64,000 nucleotides of DNA from Sulfitobacter donghicola DSW-25 = KCTC 12864 = JCM 14565 (GCF_000622405.1 NZ_JASF01000005.1:1674001-1738000), one strand, 5' to 3'. Positions 46,422 through 55,798 are shown, counted from the stretch's first letter. Translations and numbers: made by a program. Notes: a model not told the origin generated them from the sequence alone.

Positions 46422-47918
46422 ATGAAAAACCCGCTCTATGATACAATGTTTGGCCCCTATACGGGCAAGGATACACCGTTTCTGCACCTGCCTGAGGGGG
46501 GCGTTATCACGCATGGCAGCTTTGTTTGCCGCGCTGCGCAACTGGCGCATGCTTTGGTGGGATACGGTGTGAAAACGGGTGATCGGGTTGCGGTGCAGGT
46601 TGGGAAATGCACTGACATGCTTGCCCTTTATGCGGGGTGTGCACAGATGGGGGCGATCTTTTTGCCGCTGAATACGGCCTATACCGCAGCAGAGCTTTCG
46701 TATTTCGTAGAGGATAGCGGCGCGACCCTATTGGTTGGCGATCCAGCGCGAACTGATGAGCTAGCGCCCGTTGCTCAGGCGGCAGGCGCGGCGTTTGCTA
46801 CGCTGGATGCCAATGGTGGCAGTCTGAGCGACCGCGCGGATCAGCAGAGCGCGAATTTCGAAACCGTTGCCCGTTCCGAGGATGATCTAGCCGCGTTCTT
46901 GTATACGTCAGGAACGACGGGCCGATCAAAGGGCGCCATGCTGAGCCAGAAGAACCTGATCAGAAACGCCGCGACATTGACTGACCTTTGGCAGTTCACA
47001 AACAAAGATGTCCTGTTACACGCCCTGCCGATTTTCCACACGCATGGGCTGTTTGTTGCAACCAATGTGATGTTGATGGCGGGGGGATCAATGGTGTTTA
47101 TACCAAAGCTGGATATCGACCAGCTGATCGAATGGATGCCGCAGGCAACCTCGATGATGGGCGTGCCGACATTCTATACTCGTCTGCTGGATGATCCGCG
47201 GTTTGATGCTGAATTGAGCAAAAACATGCGGCTGTTCATCTCGGGATCGGCACCTTTGCTGGCCGATACGCATGTGGCGTTTGAACAGCGCACAGGCCAC
47301 CGGATTTTGGAACGCTACGGGATGACCGAAACGAATATGAATACCTCAAACCCCTACGACGGGGAACGCCGCGCAGGGACCGTAGGCCTGCCATTGCCTG
47401 ATGTAGAGTTGCGCGTATCGGACGCCAACGGAACCGAGCTGCCACGCGGTGAAACAGGTGTGGTCGAGGTGCGCGGCCCCAATGTTTTCCAAGGTTATTG
47501 GAACATGCCCGAAAAAACCAAAGAGGAACTGCGCGAAGACGGGTTCTTTATCACTGGCGATCTGGGCGTGCAGGATGATGCCGGATACGTCACGATTGTT
47601 GGGCGCGGCAAGGATCTGATTATTTCGGGGGGCTATAACATCTACCCCAAAGAGCTGGAGCTGGTTCTCGACGAGCAGGCAGGCGTTCTGGAAAGCGCCG
47701 TAATAGGCATTCCACATGATGATTTGGGTGAGGTTCCGCTTGCCGTTCTTGTACCGCAGGCTGGCATGGAAATTGACCTTGATGCGGTCAAATCGACAGC
47801 GGAAACGGCCTTGGCACGGTTCAAGCAACCTCGCGAATACCGTGTGGTGGATGCGCTGCCGCGAAACACGATGGGTAAGGTACAAAAGGTAACCCTAAGA
47901 GCTGAGTACGGCGCATGA
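46422..47918 (+). CDS. matB: Malonyl-CoA synthetase
   Basis: A 498-residue acyl-adenylate-forming enzyme that activates malonate to malonyl-CoA with ATP. The AMP-binding motif YTSGTTGRSKGAM, the HALPIFHTHGLFVATNV block, the ERYGMTETNMNTSNPY block and the C-terminal NTMGKVQK lysine motif match rhizobial MatB closely. The ATG at 46422 follows AAAGG; an upstream TTG is rejected. It overlaps the glycerate-kinase gene (ATGA). Confidence 0.9.
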   Translation: MKNPLYDTMFGPYTGKDTPFLHLPEGGVITHGSFVCRAAQLAHALVGYGVKTGDRVAVQVGKCTDMLALYAGCAQMGAIFLPLNTAYTAAELSYFVEDSGATLLVGDPARTDELAPVAQAAGAAFATLDANGGSLSDRADQQSANFETVARSEDDLAAFLYTSGTTGRSKGAMLSQKNLIRNAATLTDLWQFTNKDVLLHALPIFHTHGLFVATNVMLMAGGSMVFIPKLDIDQLIEWMPQATSMMGVPTFYTRLLDDPRFDAELSKNMRLFISGSAPLLADTHVAFEQRTGHRILERYGMTETNMNTSNPYDGERRAGTVGLPLPDVELRVSDANGTELPRGETGVVEVRGPNVFQGYWNMPEKTKEELREDGFFITGDLGVQDDAGYVTIVGRGKDLIISGGYNIYPKELELVLDEQAGVLESAVIGIPHDDLGEVPLAVLVPQAGMEIDLDAVKSTAETALARFKQPREYRVVDALPRNTMGKVQKVTLRAEYGA

Positions 47919-49174
47919 TTGATCCAGTGAAACAAGCTTTTCTGACAACGCTTTTTGACGCGGCGGTCACAGCAGCAGATGCGCGTGCTGCACTTAAACC
48001 CTATCTGCCAAAGCGCCCAAAAGGGCGAACAATTGTCGTCGGTGCGGGCAAGGGGGCAGCGCAATTGGCTGCGGCCTTTGAGGATTTGTGGGACGGGCCG
48101 ATCGAAGGCGTCGTCGTGACGCGCTATGGCTATAGCTGCCCTACAACCTCCATCCGTGTGATGGAGGCGTCCCATCCCGTGCCTGATGCTGCTGGGATGG
48201 CTGCAACCAAGGCGATGTTTAATGCGGTTTCAGGGCTTGGCCCTGACGATCTGGTCGTGGCCCTGATCTGTGGGGGGGGATCGGCTCTGTTGCCTTGCCC
48301 GCCAGAGGGGCTGACGCTGGAGGATGAGCAGGCGTTAAACGAGGCGCTATTGGCCTCAGGTGCGCCGATTGGGGTGATGAATGCGATCCGTAAACACGCC
48401 AGCGGGATCAAAGGTGGGCGCCTAGCCGCCGCTGCGCATCCTGCAAAGGTAGTTAGCCTGATCGTATCAGATGTACCGGGGGATGACCCTGCGCAGGTTG
48501 CCTCTGGGCCGACGGTACCTGACGATGTTTCGCTTGAGGATGTGTTGGCCTTGATCAAATCCCGCGATCTAGATCTGCCTGCGGCTGTTCTGGCAGGGCT
48601 GTCACCAGCCCCTAAACCCAATGATCCTGTGTTTGATGGTCACGAGGTGCGTATCATCGCCTCTGCGCGCCTCTCACTAGAGGCCGCCGCAGAGGCAGCG
48701 CAAGCGGCTGGTGTTCCTGCTGTAATCCTCTCTGACGCCATTGAGGGTGAAGCAGAGGTGATCGGCCAGATGCACGCCGCCATTGCGCGTGAAGTCGTGG
48801 CGCAGGGCCGCCCCTTTCGCGCACCCGTTGTGATCCTATCTGGTGGGGAAACGACCGTAACACTGCGGCACAAAGACGGGCGCGGCGGGCGCAATTCTGC
48901 CTTCTTGCTTGCCTTTGCTCAGGCCATTGAAGGGCAGGGGGCAATCACGGCTTTGGCTGCAGATACTGACGGCATAGATGGGTCCGAAGATAACGCGGGC
49001 GCCTTTGCTGACGGGGCTAGTGCCGAACAGATGCGCCGCGCGGGTGTTGATCCAGCAGAGGCGTTGCGGCGCAACGATGCATGGGGGGCTTTTGATGCCG
49101 TTGGCAATCTCTTTGTTCCGGGGCCAACAGGGACTAACGTGAACGATTTTCGGGCGATCCTGATCGAGGTTTAA
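47915..49174 (+). CDS. Glycerate 2-kinase / MOFRL-family protein
   Basis: A 419-residue protein of the GckA/TtuD (MOFRL) family. These were once called hydroxypyruvate reductases, but tested members phosphorylate glycerate at C2. Typical motifs are IVVGAGKGAAQLAAA, ASHPVPDAAG, LICGGGSALL, SGGETTVTL and AADTDGIDGSEDNAGA. It would feed glycerate into lower glycolysis. It is coupled to matB, which does not share an obvious pathway. Confidence 0.87.
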   Translation: MIDPVKQAFLTTLFDAAVTAADARAALKPYLPKRPKGRTIVVGAGKGAAQLAAAFEDLWDGPIEGVVVTRYGYSCPTTSIRVMEASHPVPDAAGMAATKAMFNAVSGLGPDDLVVALICGGGSALLPCPPEGLTLEDEQALNEALLASGAPIGVMNAIRKHASGIKGGRLAAAAHPAKVVSLIVSDVPGDDPAQVASGPTVPDDVSLEDVLALIKSRDLDLPAAVLAGLSPAPKPNDPVFDGHEVRIIASARLSLEAAAEAAQAAGVPAVILSDAIEGEAEVIGQMHAAIAREVVAQGRPFRAPVVILSGGETTVTLRHKDGRGGRNSAFLLAFAQAIEGQGAITALAADTDGIDGSEDNAGAFADGASAEQMRRAGVDPAEALRRNDAWGAFDAVGNLFVPGPTGTNVNDFRAILIEV

Positions 49175-49311
49175 ACCCGCGCAAACATCCTGTTAGACGC
49201 GGTAAGGCGCTTTTTGCCCGAGGATTGCAATTATACCTGCGCGGATGGATCGCAATGCGGCTCGTCCGTTTCGCCCAGCAAATGGTTTGGTGTTTCTCTA
49301 AAGGAGGGAAT

Positions 49312-49387
49312 TGGTGGAGCATAGCGGGATCGAACCGCTGACCTCCTGCATGCCATGCAGGCGCTCTCCCAGCTGAGCTAATGCCCC
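49312..49387 (-). tRNA. tRNA-Ala (GGC)
   Basis: The minus strand gives a 76-base cloverleaf from GGGGCAT at the 5' end (49387) to an encoded CCA at the 3' end (49312). The anticodon arm CCTGC-ATGGCAT-GCAGG gives anticodon GGC. The D arm (TAGCTCAGCTGGGAGAGC) and the T arm (GGTTCGATCC) are standard. Confidence 0.97.
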
Positions 49388-49517
49388 AAAACACGCAAGC
49401 GTGCAGTGGTATCCCGTTGTAGGGACCTGAGGTTTGACCGGTTAGGGTCAATGGCCTGTGTACTAGGCACAAGCAGCGGCGGGATCAAGCGAAAAACGCA
49501 CCACCCGCCGCGGCAAA

Positions 49518-49847
49518 TTAGTTGTCGTCGTCGTTTGTCGCTACGTCCGCGATTTCTTCGAGCGGAACTGTATCTGCGTCGTCTTCGTCGTCGTCCAGCA
49601 GATCGTCGTCCAGATCTACGTCAACGTCGTCGTCAACAACCAGATCGTCCTCGTCTTTCACCTCGGCGACTTTGGCTTTTGTGGTTGCCGCATCCGCGGC
49701 GTCCGCTGCGATCATGCGTGATTTGGCTTGATCAACTTCAACCTCTTCGCCGCTGTATGGGCTAATGACAGGCGTTTTGTTCAGATCGTAGAAACGCTTG
49801 CCCGTGGTGGGGCAGAGGCGCTTGGTTCCCCATTCTTCTTTGGGCAT
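49518..49847 (-). CDS. FYDLN-acid family protein (TIGR02300)
   Basis: A 109-residue protein with the N-terminal signature WGTKRLCPTTGKRFYDLNKTPVISPYSG, diagnostic for the TIGR02300 FYDLN-acid family restricted to alphaproteobacteria. The C-terminal half is almost entirely Asp and Glu. The function is unknown. A paired CPTTG cysteine is present but not a full zinc site. The acidic tail accounts for the low-complexity GTC/GTCGTC repeats on the plus strand. Confidence 0.9.
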   Translation of the reverse strand: MPKEEWGTKRLCPTTGKRFYDLNKTPVISPYSGEEVEVDQAKSRMIAADAADAATTKAKVAEVKDEDDLVVDDDVDVDLDDDLLDDDEDDADTVPLEEIADVATNDDDN

Positions 49848-49958
49848 GGATTTCCCCTTTGTTACTCGGTGTTGAGTCTAGATGATTCAGCGCAATTGCC
49901 ATATGCAAAGGGTGCTGTCCAGCCCAAAGCCTATAAGGCCTGATACCAAGAGCACCCT

Positions 49959-50645
49959 ATGTCTGATCCGCACCTGCCTGGAAATCCACCAATACCTCTT
50001 ATCCTGAGGCGATCTGCGCAGGCTAAACGCATCTCGTTGCGCATTAGCCAGCTGGATGGGCGGGTGACATTAACCATGCCCAAACGGCTGGCCGAACGCG
50101 AAGCGCTGGATTTTGCGCGCAGTAAAGAAGCATGGATTCGCAAGCACCTGAATGCCCGTGGTGAGGATGTTCAGGTGACCGAGGGGGCAGAAATGCCTTT
50201 GGGCGGCAAGATGTATCCGGTCTTGTCTGGCTCAGGACGACGGGTTCAGATCACACCCGATGGTATCTTTGTGCCTGGTCCGGCCGAACGTATGGGCAAA
50301 CGGCTTTCGGCGCATCTAAAGGAATTGGCGCGGGATCGGTTGGCGGGGGCCAGCGATGATTATGCTGCTCGGCTGGGGCGCGACTATTCGCGGTTGTCAC
50401 TGCGGGATACGCGTTCGCGGTGGGGGTCGTGCACCTCTGACGGGGGGCTGATGTATTCTTGGCGCCTCATCATGGCCCCGCCTGAGGTGTTGGATTATGT
50501 CGCTGCCCATGAGGTTGCACATTTGGCCGAGATGAATCACTCGCCCGCTTTTTGGGCTGAGGTCACCCGTATTTACGGGGATTACGCTGCGCCGCGGGGA
50601 TGGCTGCGCAAGCATGGCAGCACCCTGCACCGGTACAAATTCTAG
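49959..50645 (+). CDS. YgjP-type M48-like metallopeptidase
   Basis: A 228-residue protein of the YgjP/DUF45 zinc-metallopeptidase family. The zinc site is HEVAHLAEMNHSPAFWAEV (HExxH then a downstream His), preceded by the conserved DTRSRWGSCTSDGGLMYSWRLI block. Cytoplasmic; the substrates are unknown. Confidence 0.9.
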   Translation: MSDPHLPGNPPIPLILRRSAQAKRISLRISQLDGRVTLTMPKRLAEREALDFARSKEAWIRKHLNARGEDVQVTEGAEMPLGGKMYPVLSGSGRRVQITPDGIFVPGPAERMGKRLSAHLKELARDRLAGASDDYAARLGRDYSRLSLRDTRSRWGSCTSDGGLMYSWRLIMAPPEVLDYVAAHEVAHLAEMNHSPAFWAEVTRIYGDYAAPRGWLRKHGSTLHRYKF

Positions 50646-50686
50646 GTTACGCTTGACCTTGTGGTCGTTTGTGATCACAAAACCCC

Positions 50687-51337
50687 ATGACCCTTACAGC
50701 ACGCCCTATTGATCCGGCCCCGTTAGCCCATGACCGAGTCTATCGCCAATTACGTTCGCGCATCATGCATGGCGATCTGGCACCAGGGCAGGCGCTGACC
50801 CTGCGGGGCATCGGGAAAGAGTTTGACGTTTCAATGACACCAGCACGCGAATCTGTGCGCCGTTTGGTGGCCGAAGGCGCGCTGAGCATGTCTAACTCTG
50901 GCAGGATTTCCACACCGGCGCTCAGCAATGAACGCATCGAGGAACTGGCTGCGCTGCGTGCGTTGATCGAGGTCGAGCTGGCATCGCGGGCCCTACCGCG
51001 CGCGCATTTGGCGCTGATTGAGCGGTTGCAAAATATCAATGCCAAAGTGGGCGAGGCCGTCGCCCACCGTGATGCTGTCAGCTATATCCGCACCAATCTG
51101 GAATTTCACCGGACGTTGTATTTGCGTGCCCAAGCCCCAGCCATGTTGGCGATGGCGGAAACCGTTTGGTTGCAAATGGGACCGACCATGCGGGCGCTGT
51201 ATGGTCGATTACGCCGAACCGAGCCGCCGCAATTTCACCGTTTAATCATCGCAGCACTGCGCGCAGGAGATGAGCCGGGTCTGCGCCTTGCTGTGCGCTC
51301 GGATGTGACGCAGGGGTTGCGCATGCTGGCGAGCTAG
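50687..51337 (+). CDS. GntR-family (FCD) transcriptional regulator
   Basis: A 216-residue regulator with an N-terminal GntR winged HTH (YRQLRSRIMHGDLAPGQALTLRGIGKEFDVSMTPARESVRRL) and a C-terminal all-helical FCD ligand domain. FCD regulators sense small carboxylates or sugar acids. No catabolic operon adjoins it, so the target is unknown. It lies 41 bases after the metallopeptidase gene. Confidence 0.9.
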   Translation: MTLTARPIDPAPLAHDRVYRQLRSRIMHGDLAPGQALTLRGIGKEFDVSMTPARESVRRLVAEGALSMSNSGRISTPALSNERIEELAALRALIEVELASRALPRAHLALIERLQNINAKVGEAVAHRDAVSYIRTNLEFHRTLYLRAQAPAMLAMAETVWLQMGPTMRALYGRLRRTEPPQFHRLIIAALRAGDEPGLRLAVRSDVTQGLRMLAS

Positions 51338-51518
51338 ACAGCTTGACTCAGACCCAATGCCAGAGCATTCATTTGCCTATGATGAACAAGTTTGAACAAA
51401 GCACATCTTATTACCGCCGCCTGACCTAGCGCGCGGACGATCCCCTTTTTCCAATTCCCATCGTGCCGCCGCCTATGCGCGTGGTTTTGTTTGGGCGGTT
51501 GGTTTTCGGAGACAGATG

Positions 51519-51953
51519 ATGACTGAAATTCACCCCATAACTGAAGCAGATATTCCCGATGTTTTGCAAATGATACGCGGGATCGCGGCCTATCATGGTG
51601 ACGAAGCTTTGATAACAGCAGCAGACCTGCGGCGCGATGCCTTTGGTCCAAACCCGTGGCTGCGGGTGTTGGTTGCCAAGGGGCAGGGCTATGTTGCCCT
51701 GATCCCATTGGCACAACTGCAATTCGGCGTGCGCGGCATAGAGATACATCATATTTTCGTCAAAGAATCAGCCCGCGGGCGCGGGGTTGGGCGGGCCTTG
51801 ATTAATGCGGCAATTGAATATGCCAAAGGGCAAGAGGCGCGGTATCTGTCTGTCGGAACGCATCCAGATAACTTGATCGCGCAAGACACCTATCGCGCAA
51901 TCGGATTTGACGAGTCTCCCGTAGCGGGGCCGCGATTTAGGATGCGGTGGTAG
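51519..51953 (+). CDS. GNAT-family N-acetyltransferase
   Basis: A 144-residue single-domain GNAT acetyltransferase with the acetyl-CoA motif IFVKESARGRGVGRALINAA and the C-terminal NLIAQDTYRAIGFDE segment. Two adjacent ATG codons exist; the second (51519) has better spacing to GGAG (51508-51511). The 3' end overlaps the converging phosphatase gene by 17 bases. The substrate is unknown. Confidence 0.87.
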   Translation: MTEIHPITEADIPDVLQMIRGIAAYHGDEALITAADLRRDAFGPNPWLRVLVAKGQGYVALIPLAQLQFGVRGIEIHHIFVKESARGRGVGRALINAAIEYAKGQEARYLSVGTHPDNLIAQDTYRAIGFDESPVAGPRFRMRW

Positions 51954-52419
51954 GCTTTTCCAAAATTTCGCGGATGAAAGCAGCCTGTTCCGTGGTGTCG
52001 GGCACTGGAACGCCGCGCATTTTACTTACATGTTCAATCGCAGTATCAGGACCATAGCCAAAATGCCCCAAGATGGCGCAGCTCAGCATGCCGGATCGCC
52101 CGATGCTAGCAAAGCAGTGGACGGCAACATGTTCTCCGTTGCGCATCCGGCTGGCAAGACCCCCTGCTAGGGCCGCAAAGCTGTTTGGCTGGGGCAGATG
52201 CATGTCACGGATGGGGTGATTGATAAACGCAAGGCCAAGTTCGGCGCAGGTTTCACCCTGTTTGGCCAATCCGACATTCTCAGCCTCGGTCGGTTCGAGC
52301 AGCGAAACGACAGTATTCACGCCTGATCGCTGGATGGCCTGAAGGTCACGATGAATCGCCAAGGGGCGCGCCATAATGGATAGCGCGCCCCTTGGAAATG
52401 TAGCTATCGGATAGAGCAC
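51937..52419 (-). CDS. Dual-specificity/tyrosine phosphatase-like protein
   Basis: A 160-residue cysteine phosphatase fold with the P-loop HCFASIGRSG: nucleophile Cys102 and Arg108 in CX5R, with Asp72 as a candidate general acid. The substrate is unknown. The start codon is GTG, two bases after the accA stop, so the gene is probably translated from the accA transcript. Confidence 0.85.
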   Translation of the reverse strand: MLYPIATFPRGALSIMARPLAIHRDLQAIQRSGVNTVVSLLEPTEAENVGLAKQGETCAELGLAFINHPIRDMHLPQPNSFAALAGGLASRMRNGEHVAVHCFASIGRSGMLSCAILGHFGYGPDTAIEHVSKMRGVPVPDTTEQAAFIREILEKPTTAS

Positions 52420-52421
52420 GT

Positions 52422-53384
52422 TTAGGCTGCCAATCCTCTGTCGCCTAGGTCTAGGTATTTTTCACGGCGGTCTTTGATCAGTGCTTTTGGCTCCTTGCCT
52501 TCAAGCGATTTGAGCATTTCCGCAATGGCCGAGGAGACCGATGCGATCGTCGCTTGCGCGTCACGGTGCGCGCCACCTTTAGGCTCGGGGATAATACGAT
52601 CCGCAACACCAAGCTGTTTCAGGTCTTGGGCCGTTAGGCGCAGGGCCTCGGCGGCTTCGCGCATTTTCTCGGCGTCTTTCCACAGGATCGCGGCGCAGCC
52701 TTCGGGCGTGATGACGGAATAAACCGAGTGCTCCAACATCGCGACACGGTTCGCTGTTGCAAATGCAACCGCACCACCTGAACCACCTTCGCCGATGATC
52801 ACACTTACCAGTGGTACGCCAATTTCCAGGCATTTCTGGGTTGAACGGGCGATAGCTTCGGATTGGCCGCGCTCTTCGGCACCTTTGCCAGGGTAGGCGC
52901 CAGGGGTGTCGACCAACGTGATGACGGGCAGACCAAAACGATGGGCCATTTCCATCAAGCGCACGGCCTTGCGGTACCCTTCGGGGCGGGCCATGCCAAA
53001 GTTCCGCTCGATGCGCGAGGTCGTATCGTCGCCTTTTTCATGGCCGATCACCATGACTGGCTGGTCGTTAAAACGGGCAAGGCCGCCCATGACCGCGTGA
53101 TCATCCGCAAAGTTTCGGTCGCCAGCTAGGGGCGTGTATTCAGTGAATAAGGCGTCGATATAGTCTTTGCAGTGGGGGCGATCCGGATGGCGGGCAACCT
53201 GACATTTACGCCAAGGGGTAAGGTTCTTGTACAGATCCTCAAGCATCTTGTCGGCTTTGGCATCCAGTGCCTTGGCCTCTTCGGTTACGTCTGTTTCTGG
53301 GTCGCGGCGCGCCATTGCGCGCAGTTCTTCGGCCTTGCCCTCGATTTCGGCTAGGGGCTTTTCGAAGTCCATATACTGGGTCAT
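52422..53384 (-). CDS. accA: Acetyl-CoA carboxylase carboxyltransferase subunit alpha
   Basis: A 320-residue alpha subunit of the carboxyltransferase that forms malonyl-CoA for fatty acid synthesis together with AccD. The family features [17 protein letters not shown], the GHEKGDDT block, [25 protein letters not shown] and [17 protein letters not shown] are all present. The length is standard. Confidence 0.95.
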   Translation of the reverse strand: MTQYMDFEKPLAEIEGKAEELRAMARRDPETDVTEEAKALDAKADKMLEDLYKNLTPWRKCQVARHPDRPHCKDYIDALFTEYTPLAGDRNFADDHAVMGGLARFNDQPVMVIGHEKGDDTTSRIERNFGMARPEGYRKAVRLMEMAHRFGLPVITLVDTPGAYPGKGAEERGQSEAIARSTQKCLEIGVPLVSVIIGEGGSGGAVAFATANRVAMLEHSVYSVITPEGCAAILWKDAEKMREAAEALRLTAQDLKQLGVADRIIPEPKGGAHRDAQATIASVSSAIAEMLKSLEGKEPKALIKDRREKYLDLGDRGLAA

Positions 53385-53553
53385 TGCATGCTCCGCACTG
53401 GTTATAGGGCTTATATGGCGGTGTATGCGTCGGTTTGCAACGCGTGGTCTTCGGGAGGGCAGCTGTTCTTGATTTGGCGTGACTGTGTGAAGTGGTTTTT
53501 CGCGGCAATGGTCCTGCGCGGTTTGTTACCGAAATAAAGCATGCCAGAGCGTG

Positions 53554-54147
53554 TCAGGTTTGCAAAACAGGGTAGAGAGACGCGATCAGCAGCGCGGCCA
53601 TGGTCCAGTTATACGCCCTTAACCTGCGCGGATTGGTTAGGAACCGTTGCAATTGTTGGCCTGCGATTGTCCACATCGAAACCGAGGGTAGGTTGACGAT
53701 GGCGAACATCAACGCACCCACGCCAAGCCAAATCATCGCTGCATCCCCCACATAAACAGTGATCGCCGTGAGGGCCATTGCCCATGCTTTGGGATTCACC
53801 CATTGAAAAGCAGCAGCCTGAAGGAAGGTCATCGGCGCACCTGCTTCGGCGTTTTTGGTGACTGGGGCTGCGTGTGCGATTTTCCACGCGAGCCACAGCA
53901 TGTAAATCACGCTGCCGACTTTCAGGATGTCGTAGATCACGGGGTAACGATCAAAAATCTGCACCAAACCCGCGCCGACAGAAAACAGCATGACCATAAA
54001 CCCGATCGAAATGCCAAGCATATGCGGAATCGTTCGTAAAAACCCAAAGTTAGCGCCTGACGCCATGAGCATCAGGTTGTTCGGGCCAGGTGTGGCAGAG
54101 CTTACAAAAGCGAAGATGGCGAGGGCGGTGAGTGTTTCAAATGTCAT
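53554..54147 (-). CDS. LysE/RhtB-family exporter
   Basis: A 197-residue inner-membrane protein of the LysE/RhtB amino-acid exporter family with about six hydrophobic segments. The PGPNNLMLMASGANFG motif is near the N-terminus. The divergent Lrp-type regulator 73 bases away is the usual controller of such exporters, sensing an amino acid. The exported substrate is unknown. Confidence 0.9.
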   Translation of the reverse strand: MTFETLTALAIFAFVSSATPGPNNLMLMASGANFGFLRTIPHMLGISIGFMVMLFSVGAGLVQIFDRYPVIYDILKVGSVIYMLWLAWKIAHAAPVTKNAEAGAPMTFLQAAAFQWVNPKAWAMALTAITVYVGDAAMIWLGVGALMFAIVNLPSVSMWTIAGQQLQRFLTNPRRLRAYNWTMAALLIASLYPVLQT

Positions 54148-54155
54148 GCCGCAAG

Positions 54156-54190
54156 GTTTGCATTGAATAATGCCGAATGAAATTGCAAAC
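54156..54190. promoter_or_regulatory. Candidate Lrp-type operator
   Basis: GTTTGCA (54156-54162) and TGCAAAC (54184-54190) form a 7-base inverted repeat separated by 21 AT-rich bases in the shared promoter of the exporter and the Lrp-type gene. Autoregulation from such sites is usual for Lrp/AsnC proteins; binding is inferred. Confidence 0.4.
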
Positions 54191-54220
54191 TTTGATCAAA
54201 TTCACTGTATCGAGCAACAT

Positions 54221-54673
54221 ATGCAGCCCATTGATCAAAAATCTGAAGAAATATTGCGCGAGCTTGAGCGCGATGGCCGCATCAGCAACCTCGAGTTGGC
54301 TGAGCGGGTGAGCCTGTCTCCCTCTGCATGTCTGCGCCGTGTTCAGGAATTAGAGAAGCGGGGCGTCATAAAAGGCTACCGCGCGGTGTTAGACCGAAAT
54401 GCGCTGGGCGCGGGGTTTGTTGTCTATATCGGTGTGGGGCTCAGTGATCACAGCAAGGCATCGCAGGAAGCATTTGAGCGATCGGTCTCTTTGGCGCCAG
54501 AGGTGCGTGAATGCCATAACATAACGGGCACAATTGAATATCTTTTGCGCGTGGAATGCGCGGATTTACCTGCCTATAAACGCTTTCACAGTGACCATTT
54601 GGGTGCTTTGCCGCAGGTGGCAAAGATCACATCGTATGTGGTGATGGGGTCACCGAAAGACGCACGCGCCTAA
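54221..54673 (+). CDS. Lrp/AsnC-family transcriptional regulator
   Basis: A 150-residue regulator with an N-terminal HTH (ISNLELAERVSLSPSACLRRVQELEKRGVIKGYRAVL) and a C-terminal RAM amino-acid-sensing domain. The start MQPIDQKSEE matches the family; the 17-codon upstream extension would run through the probable operator. It likely controls the divergent LysE-type exporter. Confidence 0.9.
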   Translation: MQPIDQKSEEILRELERDGRISNLELAERVSLSPSACLRRVQELEKRGVIKGYRAVLDRNALGAGFVVYIGVGLSDHSKASQEAFERSVSLAPEVRECHNITGTIEYLLRVECADLPAYKRFHSDHLGALPQVAKITSYVVMGSPKDARA

Positions 54674-54677
54674 ACGA

Positions 54678-54704
54678 AAACGGCCCGCCAAAGGCGAGCC
54701 GTTT
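54678..54704. terminator. Bidirectional terminator
   Basis: AAACGGC (54678-54684) with GCCGTTT (54698-54704), plus an inner CGCC/GGCG stem around an AAA loop. It lies directly after the Lrp-type gene and converging mcl1, serving both. Confidence 0.78.
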
Positions 54705-54723
54705 AATAAGGTTTTGAGGGCGA

Positions 54724-55680
54724 TTAACCGGCAATCATTTCAGACTGGCGCACGATTACCTCGGCCTGTTTGATGGATGCGATGTCGACCAGACGGCCTT
54801 TGTAAACTGTTGCGCCTTCGCCGTTTGCCTTGGCCGTTTCCATTGCGGCAAGGATCTCGCGCGCTTCGGTGACGGCCTCTTCGGATGGCGTGAACACCTC
54901 GTTCGCTGTGGCGATCTGTTTGGGGTGGATAGCCCATTTTCCAACCATGCCCAACGTTGCCGAACGGCGCGCCTGCGCGCGGTAGCCATCATCGTCGGAA
55001 AAGTCACCGAACGGGCCATCAACTGGCAAGATGCCGTGCGTGCGGCAGGCAGCAACGATAGCTGTTTGTGCCCAATGCCACGGGTCGGACCAGTACTTCT
55101 CGCCTTCGCGCAGCATGTAATAGTTTTCCTGCGTTCCGCCGATGCCTGTGGTCTGCATACCCATCGAAGCTGCGAAATCCGCCGCACCTAGGCTCATCGC
55201 CTCTAGGCGCGGGGAGGAGGCTGCGATTTCTTCAACATGGGCGATGCCCGCAGCGCTTTCGATGATAACTTCAAAGGCGACGCGCTTGGTGCGGCCCTTG
55301 GCGGCTTCAATCGCGCTGACCAATGCGTCAACGGCATAGACGTCTTCGGCGCAGCCCACTTTGGGGATCATGATCTGGTCAAGGCGCTCGGACGCTTGTT
55401 CGAGCAGGTCAACGACATCGCGGTACCAGTAAGGGGTGTCGAGGCTGTTGATGCGAACGGAAAGGGTTTTTGTGCCCCAATCCACGGTATTGATCGCCTC
55501 GATGATGTTGGCGCGGGCCATGTCTTTGTCGCTAGGTGCAACGCTGTCTTCCAGATCAAGGTTGATCACGTCTGCTGCAGATGCAGCCATCTTGGCAAAG
55601 AGTTTGGTGTTAGAGCCTGGTCCGAACAGCTGGCAGCGGTTTGGACGGGATGGCGGGGTTGGTTGTAGGCGAAAGCTCAT
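54724..55680 (-). CDS. mcl1: L-malyl-CoA/beta-methylmalyl-CoA lyase
   Basis: A 318-residue HpcH/HpaI-family lyase, the length of Rhodobacter sphaeroides Mcl1. It cleaves beta-methylmalyl-CoA to glyoxylate and propionyl-CoA and acts on L-malyl-CoA in the ethylmalonyl-CoA route of acetyl-CoA assimilation. The start MSFRLQPTPPSRPNRCQLFGPGS, the NLDLEDSVAP metal site and the VGKWAIHPKQI segment match closely. It diverges from the dgc operon. The acetyl units from taurine could enter this pathway. Confidence 0.9.
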   Translation of the reverse strand: MSFRLQPTPPSRPNRCQLFGPGSNTKLFAKMAASAADVINLDLEDSVAPSDKDMARANIIEAINTVDWGTKTLSVRINSLDTPYWYRDVVDLLEQASERLDQIMIPKVGCAEDVYAVDALVSAIEAAKGRTKRVAFEVIIESAAGIAHVEEIAASSPRLEAMSLGAADFAASMGMQTTGIGGTQENYYMLREGEKYWSDPWHWAQTAIVAACRTHGILPVDGPFGDFSDDDGYRAQARRSATLGMVGKWAIHPKQIATANEVFTPSEEAVTEAREILAAMETAKANGEGATVYKGRLVDIASIKQAEVIVRQSEMIAG

Positions 55681-55749
55681 GTCAGCTAATCCTTCTGAGA
55701 CATAAAATGTCGAAAACTTGCTCTTTCGAGTTATAAAATTGCTCGACTG

Positions 55750-55774
55750 TCTGCAAGGGCGATTTGCAGCTGCA
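55750..55774. promoter_or_regulatory. TTTGCA-like inverted repeat upstream of mcl1
   Basis: TCTGCAAG (55750-55757) and TTTGCAGC (55763-55770) form an inverted repeat CTGCAA-N7-TTGCAG, overlapping the palindrome TGCAGCTGCA (55765-55774). It resembles, with mismatches and one extra spacer base, the TTTGCAAA-N4-TTTGCAAA site I recall for the short-chain acyl-CoA regulator PccR of R. sphaeroides. Confidence 0.3.
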
Positions 55775-55798
55775 GCATAACGTGTGACACAAGATTTA

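Noticed and set aside
49522..49680. GTCGTC-type simple repeats
   Set aside because: They are the reverse strand of Asp codons in the FYDLN-acid tail, not a repeat element.
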